A program made the translations under genes and the position numbers. 16,772 nt of DNA from Stephanodiscus triporus (taxonomy: Eukaryota > Bacillariophyta > Thalassiosirophyceae > Thalassiosirales > Thalassiosiraceae). The stretch spans positions 1 through 16,772 of the forward strand of contig JALLAZ010000346.1 in assembly GCA_036939755.1 (NCBI GenBank), written 5' to 3'. How positions within the stretch are numbered: the first letter of the stretch is position 1; the number at the start of each line of letters is the position of its first letter. Of this stretch, positions 16,578-16,772 are shown one piece after another. The notes under the pieces are model-generated. The model made no database searches, had not been told where the DNA came from, and saw nothing but the letters and a program-made list of their open reading frames with translations.

Positions 16578-16772
16578 ATTATTCGTCTCTATCACCAGGA
16601 GGGGCGTTGCTGTCCAGCATGCTTTGCTTAGGCTAGCTCAGCAAAGTACCATACGTGCGAGAGTGCACTCAAACTTGAATCTAGATGAGTGTAACCCGCG
16701 TAGGCGGGCTCCGGGTGGGGTGTAGGTATTTTCTGGCGTACCGCCAGCAGCTGCTGGCGTAGGAATTTTGCT
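16578..16772. promoter_or_regulatory. Upstream region of the MgtC-like gene, rich in palindromes
   Basis: This is the leader and promoter side of the MgtC-like gene. It contains CTTTGCT (16622-16628) with AGCAAAG (16640-16646), the palindrome GAGTGCACTC (16661-16670), CACTCA (16666-16671) with TGAGTG (16686-16691), and CCCGC/GCGGG around a GTAG loop (16695-16708). No open frame of interest is present. Confidence 0.5.
16733..16759. repeat. Nested palindromes CTGGCG/CGCCAG at the right edge
   Basis: CTGGCG, CGCCAG and CTGGCG follow one another (16733-16759). The last 18 bases (16742-16759) are one perfect palindrome centred on CAGCTG. The flanks GTAGGTATTTTCT and GTAGGAATTTTGCT are near-copies, suggesting the first units of a tandem repeat that runs off the window. 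Confidence 0.65.

Overview
The window is nuclear DNA from a eukaryote, most likely a diatom or a related stramenopile alga. I infer this from typical eukaryotic housekeeping genes, short GT-AG introns (109 to 197 bp), very GC-rich coding sequence full of simple amino-acid runs, a PhoX-like phosphatase and an MgtC-like membrane protein of bacterial type that is split by introns. No rRNA, tRNA, CRISPR or bacterial operon structure is present.

Layout, left to right. Bases 1-603 are non-coding, with a short repeated GTGAGGYA motif and an alternating purine-pyrimidine tract just before the first gene. Bases 604-4076 (+) encode the RNA polymerase I initiation factor RRN3 in two exons. A gene-poor spacer (4077-5370) follows. 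Bases 5371-7842 (-) encode the B subunit of DNA polymerase alpha-primase (POLA2) in one exon, convergent with RRN3. A 740-bp divergent intergenic region separates it from a two-exon PhoX-type (DUF839) phosphatase-like gene (8583-10051, +). This converges on a small single-exon secreted protein (10153-10668, -).

From about 10.7 to 13.8 kb the sequence is a decayed DNA transposon. An open accessory ORF on + (11449-12174) faces a pogo/CENP-B-like DDE transposase on - (12319-13535). The transposase keeps all three catalytic aspartates but is broken by three in-frame TAG codons and one frameshift. A long intergenic region follows, carrying a 149-bp imperfect palindrome (13996-14144). At the right is a three-exon MgtC/SapB-family membrane protein (15378-16577, -), and the window ends in a cluster of nested palindromes.

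The genes do not form one pathway. RRN3 (rDNA transcription) and POLA2 (replication priming) are growth-linked nuclear genes; the PhoX-like, secreted and MgtC-like genes concern the cell surface, secretion or ion homeostasis. I found no clear new multigene system. The most unusual items are the two-gene transposon with amber-only interruptions, the 149-bp hairpin, and the palindromic repeats at the window edges. All family assignments come from reading motifs by eye; no database search was run.
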